Assembly: GCA_020633315.1 (NCBI GenBank)
Contig: JACKDV010000022.1
Coordinates: forward strand, 1-64,000
Origin: Myxococcales bacterium
GTDB lineage: Bacteria; Myxococcota_A; Polyangia; Nannocystales; Nannocystaceae
Direction of reading: 5' to 3'
DNA length: 64,000 nucleotides
A program made the translations under genes and the position numbers. Of the stretch, positions 39,836 through 48,783 are shown one piece after another. Within the stretch, counting starts at the first letter, position 1, and every line of letters starts with the position of its first letter. The notes beneath the pieces are model-generated. The model was given only the letters and a program-made list of their open reading frames with translations. It did no database searches and was not told the DNA's origin.

Positions 39836-40441
39836 ATGAACGCACGACGCCTCCCCACCCTGCTCCTTCCCGCTCTGCTCGCGATGGCCGCGCCCGGCTG
39901 CATCATCGTCTCCGACGACGGCGACGACTCGGCCGGCGACGCCGGCTCTGGTGACGCCGGCTCCTCCGACGGCTCCGGGGGCGCCGACGGCATGGACGAG
40001 GACACCGGCGCGGAGGGGGGCGGCACGGCCGACGAGCCCACCCCCGGCCTGTGGATCTACGCGGAGACGGGCCAGAGCACCAACGAGTGCGAGTTCCTCG
40101 ACGACCCGAGCAACGGCTGGGGTGAGTACGGGGTGGAGCTCGTCGACGGCGGCTTCCGGGTGACGCCGGGCGACGACACCGAGCCCTTCGACTGCAGCTC
40201 CGGGGGCGGCAGCTTCGAGTGCCCCCAGCGGCTGCAGGAGGAGGTGATGGCGGGCGGGACCACCCTGCAGGTGCTGGTGACGATCGAGGGCACGCTGCCC
40301 ATGGCCGACGCGATGGCGGGCACGCAGCTCGGCGAGGTCGTCTGCGAGGGGAGCGACTGCGCCCTGGCCGAGCAATTGCTGGGCACGACCCTGCCGTGCA
40401 GCTTCTCGGTCGGCTTCACCGGCGAGCGTGCGGGGAGCTGA
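39836..40441 (+). CDS. Putative lipoprotein with Asp/Gly/Ser linker
   Basis: The 201-residue product has a signal and lipobox (LLAMAAPGCIIV) and a linker of about 45 residues rich in Asp, Gly and Ser (for example DSAGDAGSGDAGSSDGSGG). The remaining 130 residues contain six cysteines and read as a small beta-rich domain (LWIYAETGQSTNECEFLDDP...). The start ATG follows the signal pattern exactly. No family is recognised. It lies between gpmI and an outer-membrane protein gene and belongs to the window's set of linker-bearing lipoproteins. Confidence 0.72.
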   Translation: MNARRLPTLLLPALLAMAAPGCIIVSDDGDDSAGDAGSGDAGSSDGSGGADGMDEDTGAEGGGTADEPTPGLWIYAETGQSTNECEFLDDPSNGWGEYGVELVDGGFRVTPGDDTEPFDCSSGGGSFECPQRLQEEVMAGGTTLQVLVTIEGTLPMADAMAGTQLGEVVCEGSDCALAEQLLGTTLPCSFSVGFTGERAGS

Positions 40442-40495
40442 GACCGGCCCGAGGTGGCAGCCACGGCGGCAGCGGTGGGCGCGGCCCGGGGCGGC

Positions 40496-41218
40496 TCACC
40501 GCGTCCCGCGTCCACGACGCAGGCGCGAGCCGCCGATCCACATCTGGTAGCCGACGCCCACCTCGAGCACGAGGTCGAAGGGGTTGGCGTCGGGCTCGGC
40601 GTCGGGCATCGCCGGGTCGGGATCGGCCACCACCTGCACGCGCGAGAAGAAGCGGGTGGCGTGCACGCCGATCACGAGCCCCTGGTCGTTGCGGATGGGG
40701 ATCGCGAGCTGGCCTCCGCCGCGCAGCATGGCCGTGACGTCGCTGACCTGCTCCTCGTCGATGGGAGCGAAGGGGCCGAAGGGGCGCACCAGGTTGGAGA
40801 CGCCCAGGCCCACCACCGCGCCGCCCTCGAGCAGCACGGGCCCCAGGGCGATCTGCACGGAGGGGCCCGCGGAGAAGTCGGTGTGGTCGAGCGCGGCGTA
40901 GCGGGTGACGGGCACGATCGTGTTGCCGTCGTCGTGGGGCACCTCGCGTCGCTCGAGCACCCGCGTGTGCCCCAGGTGGGCCTCGCCTCCGAAGCGCAGG
41001 CGACCCAGGTGCAGCGCGTAGGCCCGGAACTGCAGCTCGGCGCCGAAGCCCGCGGGCTGGATCACCCGGCGACCGTCGCCGATGAGGATCGACGCGCGCG
41101 GCACCGCGGCCACGCCCAGGATCACCCCGCGGTCCTGGGTGAGCACCGTGTTGCCGCGCGGCGCCTCGCCCGGGGGAGCGAGCGCGAGGAGGCCGGCCGT
41201 CAGCGCCCACGCGAGCAT
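40496..41218 (-). CDS. Predicted outer-membrane or periplasmic beta protein
   Basis: The 240-residue product starts with a cleavable signal peptide (MLAWALTAGLLALAPPGEA). The mature part is rich in Gly and alternating hydrophobic residues (FGAELQFRAYALHLG, RFGGEAHLGHTRV, SVQIALGPVLLEGGAVVGLGV), consistent with a small beta-barrel. The C-terminus is basic rather than aromatic. The start was set at the ATG that begins the signal peptide. It is convergent with the lipoprotein gene and divergent from the Rieske gene. Confidence 0.65.
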   Translation of the reverse strand: MLAWALTAGLLALAPPGEAPRGNTVLTQDRGVILGVAAVPRASILIGDGRRVIQPAGFGAELQFRAYALHLGRLRFGGEAHLGHTRVLERREVPHDDGNTIVPVTRYAALDHTDFSAGPSVQIALGPVLLEGGAVVGLGVSNLVRPFGPFAPIDEEQVSDVTAMLRGGGQLAIPIRNDQGLVIGVHATRFFSRVQVVADPDPAMPDAEPDANPFDLVLEVGVGYQMWIGGSRLRRGRGTR

Positions 41219-41333
41219 CGGGGCGAAGGTAGCAGCCCCCCGTGCGCGCCGCGAGGACCCGGGGACGGCCCGTCGCACGAGCGGCGCCCGCGGCCTTGGC
41301 AGGCAGCGCCGGATTCTGCTCAGATCGCCCGCG

Positions 41334-41789
41334 ATGTCCGACGATCCCTCCCATCCCCTCGCGCGGCGGTCCTTCGTCGGCGGCAGCGTCGGCCTCGTCC
41401 TGGTCGGGTGCGCCGGCTCGGCCAAGAAGTGGGAGCCCACGCCCGTCCCCGTCGTCGACGGCATGGTGGAGCTGGAGCTCCGCGACTACCCCGAGCTGGT
41501 CATGCCCGGGGGCATGGTCGCGCTGCAGCCGGCGGGGGCACGCCGGCCCGTGCTGGTGCAGCGCCTCGAGGCCAACCAGGTCCGCGTGCTCTCGCTCCGC
41601 TGCCCGCACCTGGGCTGCACGGTGCGCTGGGACAACGACGAGCAGGTGCTGCGCTGTCCCTGTCATGGCTCGCGCTTCGACGATCGCGGCTCGGTGCTCG
41701 AGGGCCCCGCCAAGCAGGCGCTGACCGTGCTCGGCAGCGAGCTCGAGGGCACGGTGGTGCGCTTCGAATTCCACGAGGGCGACGCCTAG
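41334..41789 (+). CDS. Rieske [2Fe-2S] protein with Tat/lipoprotein-like signal
   Basis: The 151-residue protein carries both Rieske motifs, CPHLGC and CPCHGS, at about residues 90-112, with normal spacing for a [2Fe-2S] cluster bound by two Cys and two His. The N-terminus LARRSFVGGSVGLVLVGCAG has twin arginines followed by a hydrophobic stretch and a lipobox-like VGC, as expected for a protein folded before Tat export and then lipid-anchored. It probably transfers electrons in the periplasm, but no cytochrome or oxygenase partner is adjacent. The length suits a single-domain Rieske protein. Confidence 0.9.
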   Translation: MSDDPSHPLARRSFVGGSVGLVLVGCAGSAKKWEPTPVPVVDGMVELELRDYPELVMPGGMVALQPAGARRPVLVQRLEANQVRVLSLRCPHLGCTVRWDNDEQVLRCPCHGSRFDDRGSVLEGPAKQALTVLGSELEGTVVRFEFHEGDA

Positions 41790-41831
41790 CCAAGGCCCTC
41801 GTAGGAGCCCCCGAACGGTGTTGGATCGCAG

Positions 41832-41866
41832 GGGTCGATCCTGACAGATAGTGTCGGGATCGACCC
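41832..41866. repeat. 15-bp inverted repeat with 5-base loop
   Basis: GGGTCGATCCTGACA and TGTCGGGATCGACCC pair over 15 positions with one wobble around the loop GATAG. It lies 43 bases after the Rieske stop and just upstream of a CTGGAC-17-TATACT promoter-like pair (41,876-41,904). It can be a terminator stem of the Rieske gene or an operator of the next gene. Confidence 0.5.
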
Positions 41867-41875
41867 TGGAGCACC

Positions 41876-41904
41876 CTGGACGATCGGAATTCGCCTCGTA
41901 TACT
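41876..41904 (+). promoter_or_regulatory. Candidate promoter of the gene at 41,985
   Basis: CTGGAC and TATACT are separated by 17 bases, the best -35/-10 pair I noticed in this window. An ATG at 41,919 follows 14 bases after it and another at 41,985 follows later. Confidence 0.45.
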
Positions 41905-41984
41905 GACAAACGTAGGCGATGATGGCTCCCCGCTCGCGAGCGCGACCCGGGTGGCTCTCCTCCCCATCGCCTCCCCGTGTCGCA

Positions 41985-42674
41985 ATGTCAGAAGAACGAA
42001 TCGTCCGTCTCCACCCTCGTATCTCTGCCAACAAGCTCGGGGAGTACTGCGTGTCGCCTCCTCCGCGGCGCCAGACGATCATCGAGCGTCAGAAGTACCC
42101 CTGCACGTACATCGGGGCGTACTACGAGCCGGCGCGGTCCACCATCGTCGACTTCCTGCTCGGTCACATCGATCGCGTGGGCATGCTCGAGCGGATGGAG
42201 GCGCTGGTCTGTGCCGAGCACGAGTCGAGCTGGTCTCGGTACCGTGCCAATGGCTGTGCGGATGCAGTGCTCAAGTTCCTCGATCTCGAGCCGCGCCTCG
42301 ATCTCGGGGGCATGACTCCGGTGCTCGTGCCCGAGCACGACAAGCTCGAGGTGAGCGGGGTCGACGTCAGCGTGTACCCCGATCTGGTGCTCGAGGGACG
42401 AGATCGCCGGGGTCGCCCGGTGATCGGGGCAGTGAAGCTGCACTTCCCCAAGAGCCACCCGCAGACCGACGCCGCCGCCGAGTACGTGGGCACGATGCTA
42501 CGCATGTACGCGACGATGGCCATGAGCGATCGCGGCAAGGTCTGCCACGAGGCCTGCATGGTCATCGACGTGTTCTCGGGCAAGGTGATGAACGCTCCGC
42601 GTGGATACGTTCGTCTGTGGCGCGACATCAGTGCGGCGTGCGAGGAGATTCGCCGCGCCTGGCCCGACGCGTAG
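41985..42674 (+). CDS. Hypothetical protein, possible PD-(D/E)XK-like fold
   Basis: The 229-residue product has no signal peptide. Its middle reads EVSGVDVSVYPDLVLEGRDRRGRPVIGAVKLHFPK; a PD followed by a hydrophobic strand ending in x-Val-Lys has the layout of PD-(D/E)XK nucleases, but the acidic residue before the Lys is Ala, so catalysis is doubtful. The N-terminal RISANKLGEYCVSPPPRRQTIIERQKYP looks like a binding segment seen in hypothetical proteins. Composition is less GC-rich than neighbours. It is bracketed by two large hairpins. Alternative start 41,919 would add 22 Arg/Pro-rich residues. Confidence 0.7.
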   Translation: MSEERIVRLHPRISANKLGEYCVSPPPRRQTIIERQKYPCTYIGAYYEPARSTIVDFLLGHIDRVGMLERMEALVCAEHESSWSRYRANGCADAVLKFLDLEPRLDLGGMTPVLVPEHDKLEVSGVDVSVYPDLVLEGRDRRGRPVIGAVKLHFPKSHPQTDAAAEYVGTMLRMYATMAMSDRGKVCHEACMVIDVFSGKVMNAPRGYVRLWRDISAACEEIRRAWPDA

Positions 42675-42682
42675 CCGACGAC

Positions 42683-42734
42683 GCGGGCCCGGAGGCGGGG
42701 AGCAATGGTGGCAGGCTCCCGCCTCCGGGCCCGC
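42683..42734 (+). terminator. Large GC-rich hairpin after the PD-(D/E)XK-like gene
   Basis: A 20-bp stem with one bulged G pairs 42,683-42,703 with 42,715-42,734 around an 11-base loop, 8 bases after the stop codon. Position and stability fit transcription termination; no T-tract follows. Confidence 0.55.
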
Positions 42735-42916
42735 AGGGGGCGTGGATGGAGCGGCGAGCTCGGCCGAGCCCCCGGGTCCCTCGCGTCCTTTCCGAGCTGC
42801 GCCCGGCGGTCGCGGCGGGCCTCGCGTTGGACGGGCCGCCTTGCGGGGCGCCGGGTTCTCTCCTATCGTGATCATCTTGCGCTTGCGATCCCGTAGGCGC
42901 GGGTGAGCTCCTCGTC

Positions 42917-43345
42917 GTGTCCGCCATCGGCACCCACCTCATCCTCGAGATGTACGATTGTCCCGCCGAGGTCATCGACGATCTCGAGCGCGTGCGGGAG
43001 GCAGTGCGGGAGGCGGCCCGGGCGGCACGCTCCACGCTGCTGCACGAGGCGGCGCACTCGTTCCAGCCGCAGGGGGTCACCGCGCTGGGCCTGCTCGCCG
43101 AGTCGCACATCTCGGTGCACACCTGGCCCGAGCTCGGCTACGCGGCCGCCGACGTGTTCACCTGCGGTGAGCAGGCTCGTCCTCGAGAGGCCTGCGAGTG
43201 CCTGGCGCGGCGGCTCGAGGCCGGGCGCTACGAGATCCAGGAGCTCGAGCGCGGGGCCAAGGCGCCGCCCGAGCGACCGGCTCGCGTCCCCGAGCCCGCG
43301 CCGGCGGCCACCGGCCCGCGGCCGGGGCAGTGCGACGTGGGCTGA
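42917..43345 (+). CDS. speH: S-adenosylmethionine decarboxylase proenzyme
   Basis: The 142-residue protein makes decarboxylated SAM, the aminopropyl donor for spermidine. The self-processing site is LAESHISVHTWPE: cleavage between Glu62 and Ser63 produces the pyruvoyl group at Ser63, with His68 and Cys83 (DVFTCG) also conserved at their usual positions. The GTG start gives these standard numbers, which supports it. The C-terminal 25 residues beyond the fold are Pro/Ala-rich. No spermidine synthase gene is adjacent. Confidence 0.95.
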   Translation: MSAIGTHLILEMYDCPAEVIDDLERVREAVREAARAARSTLLHEAAHSFQPQGVTALGLLAESHISVHTWPELGYAAADVFTCGEQARPREACECLARRLEAGRYEIQELERGAKAPPERPARVPEPAPAATGPRPGQCDVG

Positions 43346-43361
43346 GCGACGGCGCCGGCCG

Positions 43362-44030
43362 TCAGCCGTCGAGCTGCTGGAGGAAGGCGGCGATGTCCTC
43401 GTCGGGCAGGTTCTGGCGGTGGTCGCTGAGGCTCATCGTCACGCGATCGCCCTGGGCCTCGGCGATCACGATCTGGGAGACCGAGCCGGCGACCGGATCG
43501 AGGTGAGCGGTGACGCTGCGGATCTGTCGACGCGTGGCCGAGCCCCGCGGGGGCAGCAGCTCGAGCCGGTAGCCGCGGCCCTTGGGCACGTGGGGGCGGG
43601 TGTCCTCGAGCAGCTCGGTGCCGTCGCCCGGGGCGAACAGCCGGAGCAGTCGCTGCGCCAGCCAGCGCGCGGCGGGGCGACGGTCGGCGTCGATGGCCGC
43701 CGGGTCGCGGCGCCCGGCAGCGTTGAGGAAGATCCGGATCGCGCTCGCCTCGATGAGGGTGGTGGCGCCCTGGCGGCCGTCCTCGCGCAGCACCAGCAGG
43801 TCGGGCGCGCGGAACACCAGCGTGCCCGTGCTCATCAGCGGCTCCTCGAGCAGCGAGGTCTCCCGGCTGGTGCCCAGGCGCGCCATCAGGTTCTGGGTGC
43901 GGCGCGAGTAGTTGCTCCACAGCTCGAGGCGGTTGGCCAGCTTGCGCTCCTCGGGCGAGGGCTCGGCGGCGGCTCGGCGCGACAGCACCAGGGCCGGCAT
44001 GGCCAGCAGCAGCGTGCGTCGGGGGATCAT
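43362..44030 (-). CDS. LolA-like outer-membrane lipoprotein-carrier protein
   Basis: The 222-residue product has a signal peptide (MIPRRTLLLAMPALVLSRRAAA) and the pattern of the LolA/LppX fold: ELWSNYSRRTQNLMARLGTSRE, then STGTLVFRAPDLLVLRE, and later HLDPVAGSVSQIVIAEAQGDRVTMSLSDH. It overlaps the stop of the upstream MMPL-type exporter gene by 4 bases (ATGA). LolA-like proteins paired with MMPL/RND-type exporters occur in aryl-polyene and related lipid clusters, where they move lipids across the periplasm. No synthase genes are present here, so the cargo is unknown. Confidence 0.83.
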   Translation of the reverse strand: MIPRRTLLLAMPALVLSRRAAAEPSPEERKLANRLELWSNYSRRTQNLMARLGTSRETSLLEEPLMSTGTLVFRAPDLLVLREDGRQGATTLIEASAIRIFLNAAGRRDPAAIDADRRPAARWLAQRLLRLFAPGDGTELLEDTRPHVPKGRGYRLELLPPRGSATRRQIRSVTAHLDPVAGSVSQIVIAEAQGDRVTMSLSDHRQNLPDEDIAAFLQQLDG

Positions 44031-46474
44031 GGCTCGTCCTGCGGGGTCCTCGGGGCGGGGGTCTCGGCGGTCGCCGGGGTCTCGGCGGTCGCCGGGGTCT
44101 CGGCGGTCGCCGGGGTCTCGGCGGTCGCCGGGGTCTCGGCCGCGCGGGGAGCCTCGGCGCTCGGCGTGGGGCGAGGGCCTCCGCCGAGCAGCCGCATCAT
44201 GCCGGGCGCGACGAACAAGCCGGCCCCGGCCGCGAGCAGCGAGCCGATCGCCACCACCATGCCGATGGTGCTCCACAGCGGCTCGCCGCTGACGAGCAGG
44301 GTGGCTCCGGCGGCGGCCTGGCACAGCGCCGACAGCAGCACCGCGGCCGCATGGAAGCGCTCGCCCCGGGTGACCGAGCCGCAGGCGCGGGCCCCTGCGA
44401 TCATCGCGGCCGCGCCCAGCAGCAGCAGCGCGGGCAGCAGCGCGGGCCCCAGCGGCAGGCCCAGCGGTACCATCAGCGCGAGCACGGCGGTCTGGGCCGT
44501 GAACGCGGCCACGCTGCAGGCGAGCGCGGTGGCGAGGCGCCGGGTGGCCAGCCAGATCACCAGCGCCCCCAGCCACAGCTGGCCCGCCATGTAGATCCCC
44601 AGCCAGTCGGCGAAGCCCTGGCGGTCGCGCCGGGCCGCGACCACGGGCCCGTGCAGCACCAGGGTGGTGCCGCCGACCTCCACCGCGGGGATGATCGCGT
44701 CGTCGTTGGTGAGGTGCACCCGGGTGACGAGCGAGTGCCCGTCGTCGCTCAGGTAGCCGCGGATCCAGTCGCCGAGCGGGCCGTCGAGCGCGGCCTGGGG
44801 CGTGGGCAGATCCTCGAGGTCGCCCGCGCCGCGCAGGAACTCGCCGAAGGCGTCGGGACGGAAGCCGCGGGTGGCCAGCAGCTCGCGCAGCGCCTCCATG
44901 CGCTCGGGCAGCTTCAGCTCGAGCAGCGAGCGCTGGCGCGAGCGCAGCTCGGGAGCGGGCAGCACCAGCCGCCCGGGAGAGTCGACCCGGGTGGCGTCCT
45001 TGGGCACCAGGGTCGCGAGCGCCCGCGCGTGCTCCGAGGCGTGCTCGAGCGCCTCCGCCGGCGAGCCGCCCTCGGAGCGGGTGGTGGCGATCAGCCGCGG
45101 ATCGAAGAACGACTCGCGCACGCGGGCCGCGGCATCGTCGTCGCCCACCGTGAGCGGCGTGCGGTCGATGGGCAGGAATGCGATGCGGGGCACGGCCCAG
45201 GCCCCGGCCGTCAGCGCGCCCATGGCCATCGCCACCGCGAGGGGACGCAGCGGTCGCAGGCGGAAGCCCCGACGCGCGGGGCTGGGCTCGAAGCGCATCA
45301 GCACCAGCCCGGCCGGGACCGCCAGGCGCAGCAGCACCACCACCGCGGCCACGCCCGCCAGCCACAGCAGGGCCCAGCCCTGCCAGGCCGGGTAGGGCGA
45401 GAAGGTCAGCGGCAGCAGGGCGGTGCCCAGCACCGCCGCGGCGGGCCAGCCCCGCGGCGAGATGCGGGTGAGGTGCAGCGCGCCGTCACAGCCGAAGCCG
45501 AGCAGCAGCACCAGCACCGGCAGACCGTGGGGATCGAGGGGGGGACCCAGCACCAGCAGGCCGGCCAGCGTGGACAGCAGCGCCAGCACGATCGCGAGCA
45601 CGGGGCGGATGGCTCGCAGCGCGAGGCTCAGCACCAGCACCAGGCCGGCCAGGCCCACCGTGAGCAGCGAGGGGGCGCGCGCTCGCAGGGTCTCGCGGAC
45701 CCGCTCGCGGCGGGGCCCGGGGCCCACCAGGGTCGCATCCACGGGGAGCTCCTGCAGGGCCGGCTCGAGCTCGGCTCGCAGCGCGCTCGGGGCCTCGTCG
45801 CTGCGCAGCTGGATCAGCAGGGAGCGGCCGTCGAGCGCGAGCAGGTCGCCGGCCGCGGTGAGCTCGGCCGCCATGTCCTCGTCGTCGCCGAGGTGGGTCA
45901 TGCGACCCGCGTGCTCGCGCGCGAGCTCCTGCAGGCGCAGGGGGTCGCGGCGCGGGTCCTCTCCGCTCACGCCGAACAGGGGCGAGGACAACCGGGCCTT
46001 GAGCGCATCCACGGCCTCGGCCATCGCGGTGTCGGTTAGGCGCTCGGCCACCGCCTCGTGGGCGCCCACCGGCAGCAGGTAGAACGCATGGGCGTCGAGC
46101 CAGGCGGTGAGCTCGACCGCGCGCGGACCCATCGACGCTCGTCGCTCGCCGAGGCGCTCGGCCACCGCCGACGCGGCGGCCTGCAGCTCGCCCGCGCCAC
46201 CCTGCTCGGGATCGAGGGCCTCCTGTCGCGCGGTGAGCAGCAGCAGCGGCTCGTCCTGCGGCGCCTGGTGCTCCGCGGGCAGCAGCACGTCGGGGTCGCC
46301 GGAGATCTCCACGCCGGGATCGCCGATCAAGCGCGAGAGCAGCACCACGACCGTCGCGAGCCACGCGGTGACGATCGCGCGAGGCCATGCCCGCGCAAGC
46401 CGACGCAGCGACAGACGCCCCCCGTCATCCGGCGCCGGGTCCTGGGTGGGCGTCGCGGGCGGGAGGCCGTCCAC
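44027..46474 (-). CDS. MMPL/RND-type exporter
   Basis: The 815-residue protein has two halves, each with a periplasmic domain of about 200 residues followed by about five hydrophobic segments (LLTVGLAGLVLVLSLALRAI, PVLAIVLALLSTLAGLLVLG and others), as in MMPL-type RND exporters that carry lipids. The C-terminal tail is a direct repeat of AETPAT (five times), encoded by an 18-bp DNA repeat. The GTG start was chosen because TACCCT lies 9 bases upstream; an in-frame ATG at 46,498 adds MGCYPPRP, which is unlikely. It is operonic with the LolA-like gene and is divergent from the uvrD-type gene. Confidence 0.88.
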   Translation of the reverse strand: MDGLPPATPTQDPAPDDGGRLSLRRLARAWPRAIVTAWLATVVVLLSRLIGDPGVEISGDPDVLLPAEHQAPQDEPLLLLTARQEALDPEQGGAGELQAAASAVAERLGERRASMGPRAVELTAWLDAHAFYLLPVGAHEAVAERLTDTAMAEAVDALKARLSSPLFGVSGEDPRRDPLRLQELAREHAGRMTHLGDDEDMAAELTAAGDLLALDGRSLLIQLRSDEAPSALRAELEPALQELPVDATLVGPGPRRERVRETLRARAPSLLTVGLAGLVLVLSLALRAIRPVLAIVLALLSTLAGLLVLGPPLDPHGLPVLVLLLGFGCDGALHLTRISPRGWPAAAVLGTALLPLTFSPYPAWQGWALLWLAGVAAVVVLLRLAVPAGLVLMRFEPSPARRGFRLRPLRPLAVAMAMGALTAGAWAVPRIAFLPIDRTPLTVGDDDAAARVRESFFDPRLIATTRSEGGSPAEALEHASEHARALATLVPKDATRVDSPGRLVLPAPELRSRQRSLLELKLPERMEALRELLATRGFRPDAFGEFLRGAGDLEDLPTPQAALDGPLGDWIRGYLSDDGHSLVTRVHLTNDDAIIPAVEVGGTTLVLHGPVVAARRDRQGFADWLGIYMAGQLWLGALVIWLATRRLATALACSVAAFTAQTAVLALMVPLGLPLGPALLPALLLLGAAAMIAGARACGSVTRGERFHAAAVLLSALCQAAAGATLLVSGEPLWSTIGMVVAIGSLLAAGAGLFVAPGMMRLLGGGPRPTPSAEAPRAAETPATAETPATAETPATAETPATAETPAPRTPQDEP
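44060..44140. repeat. Tandem repeat: 4.5 copies of an 18-bp unit
   Basis: The unit GGTCTCGGCGGTCGCCGG is repeated four times exactly and then a half copy follows. It lies inside the 3' end of the MMPL-type exporter gene and encodes AETPAT repeats on the minus strand, so copy-number variation would keep the reading frame. Confidence 0.9.
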
Positions 46475-46512
46475 TGGGCGCGGAGGGTAACACCCCATGG
46501 TATCAACGGGCG

Positions 46513-48783
46513 ATGTCGCTCAACCCGGCTCAGCGCGCCGCCGTGGAGCACCGGGGAGGGCCGCTGTTGGTCCTGGCCGGGGCCGGCACGGGCAAGACTC
46601 GGGTGATCACCCACCGGGTGGCGTCGCTGCTCGACGAAGGGCTCGAGCCCTGGAAGATCCTCGCGGTCACCTTCACCAACAAGGCGGCCGGAGAGATGCG
46701 CGAGCGCATCGATGCGCTGTGCGGCGGGGTGCACGAGACCCGCGAGCTGTGGGTGGGCACCTTCCACTCGATCTGCGCCCGCATCCTGCGGCGCCATGGC
46801 GAGTCGGTGGGGCTGAGCCCCCGCTTCTCCATCTATGCCACCGACGATCAGGTCACGGTGATGACCCAGGTGCTCAAGGAGCTCAAGGTCCCCGAGAAGC
46901 TCTACAGCCCGCGCGGCGTGCTGGGGCACCTCGATCGGGCGAAGAATCGCGGCCTGGGTCCCGATCGCATCGACAAGCTCGGCCTGCCCGAGCCGGTGGC
47001 CTCGGTGATCCGCGATGCCTACCGCCTCTACGCCAAGCGCCTGCGCGCCGCCGATGCGGCCGACTTCGGCGACCTGCTGCTGCTGGCGGTGCAGCTGCTG
47101 CGCGGGGCCCAGCAGCAGGCGCGCGGCCAGCTCGGCGACCTCGATCCCGCGGTGCGGCTGACCCGGCGCTTCCGCCAGGTGGTGGTCGACGAGTTCCAGG
47201 ACACCAACCCCATCCAGGCCGAGCTGGTCGACCTGCTCTCGGGCCGCGCCGAGCTGTGCGTGGTGGGAGACGACGACCAGGCGATCTACGGCTGGCGCGG
47301 CGCCGACGTGGAGCAGATCCTCGGCTTCGCGGAGCACCACCCCGGCACCGAGCTGGTACGGCTCGAGCAGAACTACCGCAGCACCACCCGCATCCTGCGC
47401 TGCGCCGACTCGGTGATCCGCCGCAACCAGGGGCGCCTGGGCAAGACCCTGTGGAGCGAGCGCGGCGAGGGCGAGGCGGTGCGGGTGCTGGTGCTCGACG
47501 ACGAGCGGCAGGAGGCCCGCCTGGTCGCGCAGGAGATCTCGCAGGCCGTCGACGAGGGCGCCTCCCCCGAGGACTTCGCGATCTTCTATCGCACCCACGC
47601 CCAGTCGCGTGCGATCGAGGAGCAGCTCCGTCGCTGTGGCCTGCGCTGCCGCATCATCGGCGGCGTCGCGTTCTACGAGCGCATGGAGGTCAAGGACGTG
47701 CTGTCGTACCTGACCGTGCTGCTCAACCCGCACAGCGACGTGCACCTGCAGCGCATCATCAACCGGCCCGCGCGCAAGCTCGGCAAGACCTCGGTGGGGC
47801 GGCTGCAGGATCGCGCGGGCATGGAGGGCATCTCGCTGTGGGAGGCGCTGCGCGAGCCCATTGCCGCGGGCCTGAGCCGGGCCGCGACCAAGCGCGTGCA
47901 CGAATTCGTGGAGGTGATCCAGGCGCTGCGCGAGCGGGTGGGCACGCTGCGCCTCGACGAGCTGATGGCCGAGATCGTCGAGCGTACGGGCTACCGCGCC
48001 TGGCTCGACGAGGACGGCAGCGAGGAGGCCCAGGCCCGGCTCGAGAACCTGCAGGAGCTCCTGGGCAACGTGCAGGAGTTCGTGGAGGAGCGCCCCGAGG
48101 CCGAGCCCTTCGAGTACCTCGAGCTGGTCAGCCTGGTGGGCGGCGAGCGGGGCGAGGGCGATCGCGGGCGGGCGATCAACATGATGACCGTCCACAGCGC
48201 CAAGGGCCTGGAGTTCCCCTTCGTGTACCTCACGGGGATGGAGGAGCGGATCTTCCCCCACGCGCGGGTGCTCGACGATCCGGTGCAGCTCGAGGAGGAG
48301 CGGCGCCTGGCCTACGTGGCGGTGACCCGGGCCAAGGATCGCCTCACCATGACGCTGGCGCGTCGCCGTCGGCTGTACGGGCAGCTCCAGGTGGGCGAGC
48401 CCTCGCGCTTCGTCCTCGACCTGCCGCCCGACGCGGTGGCCACGATGGGGCTGCGGCCGCGGCCGCGCATGATGATCGCGACGCCCGTCGCCGCGCCGCG
48501 ACCTGCTGCCCCGCCCACGCCGAGCTGGCAGGACGACATCGAGTACGACGACGCGCCCGACCTGCCCTTCACCGAGGAGGAGCTGGGCGGCGGCTCGGCC
48601 ATGCACGGCGAGGTGGGCGAGGGCGTGGCGCTCTACGTGGGCATGGGCGTGCGACACCGTCGCTTCGGCGAGGGCGTGCTGCTGGGCTGGAGCGGCGCGG
48701 GGGAGGGGCTCAAGCTCCAGCTTCGCTTCCCCGGGCACGGGGCCAAGACGATCCTGGCGCGCTTCTGCGAGCCGATGGGGTGA
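46513..48783 (+). CDS. UvrD/Rep/PcrA-family DNA helicase
   Basis: The 756-residue superfamily 1A helicase unwinds DNA 3' to 5' in repair and replication restart. All motifs are visible: Q-motif LNPAQRAAV, Walker A GAGTGKTR (23-30), VDEFQDTN, GDDDQAIYGWRGA, LEQNYRST, VHSAKGLEFPFV and YVAVTRAKDRL. The C-terminal 70 residues include the VRHRRFGEGVLLGWSG element, the Tudor-like domain that contacts RNA polymerase in PcrA and UvrD. The ATG lies 6 bases after TATCAA. Whether it is PcrA- or UvrD-like cannot be decided from the sequence alone. Confidence 0.95.
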   Translation: MSLNPAQRAAVEHRGGPLLVLAGAGTGKTRVITHRVASLLDEGLEPWKILAVTFTNKAAGEMRERIDALCGGVHETRELWVGTFHSICARILRRHGESVGLSPRFSIYATDDQVTVMTQVLKELKVPEKLYSPRGVLGHLDRAKNRGLGPDRIDKLGLPEPVASVIRDAYRLYAKRLRAADAADFGDLLLLAVQLLRGAQQQARGQLGDLDPAVRLTRRFRQVVVDEFQDTNPIQAELVDLLSGRAELCVVGDDDQAIYGWRGADVEQILGFAEHHPGTELVRLEQNYRSTTRILRCADSVIRRNQGRLGKTLWSERGEGEAVRVLVLDDERQEARLVAQEISQAVDEGASPEDFAIFYRTHAQSRAIEEQLRRCGLRCRIIGGVAFYERMEVKDVLSYLTVLLNPHSDVHLQRIINRPARKLGKTSVGRLQDRAGMEGISLWEALREPIAAGLSRAATKRVHEFVEVIQALRERVGTLRLDELMAEIVERTGYRAWLDEDGSEEAQARLENLQELLGNVQEFVEERPEAEPFEYLELVSLVGGERGEGDRGRAINMMTVHSAKGLEFPFVYLTGMEERIFPHARVLDDPVQLEEERRLAYVAVTRAKDRLTMTLARRRRLYGQLQVGEPSRFVLDLPPDAVATMGLRPRPRMMIATPVAAPRPAAPPTPSWQDDIEYDDAPDLPFTEEELGGGSAMHGEVGEGVALYVGMGVRHRRFGEGVLLGWSGAGEGLKLQLRFPGHGAKTILARFCEPMG

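Noticed and set aside
44060..44140. CRISPR-like direct repeats.
   Set aside because: The 18-bp units are contiguous with no spacers and lie in a coding sequence.
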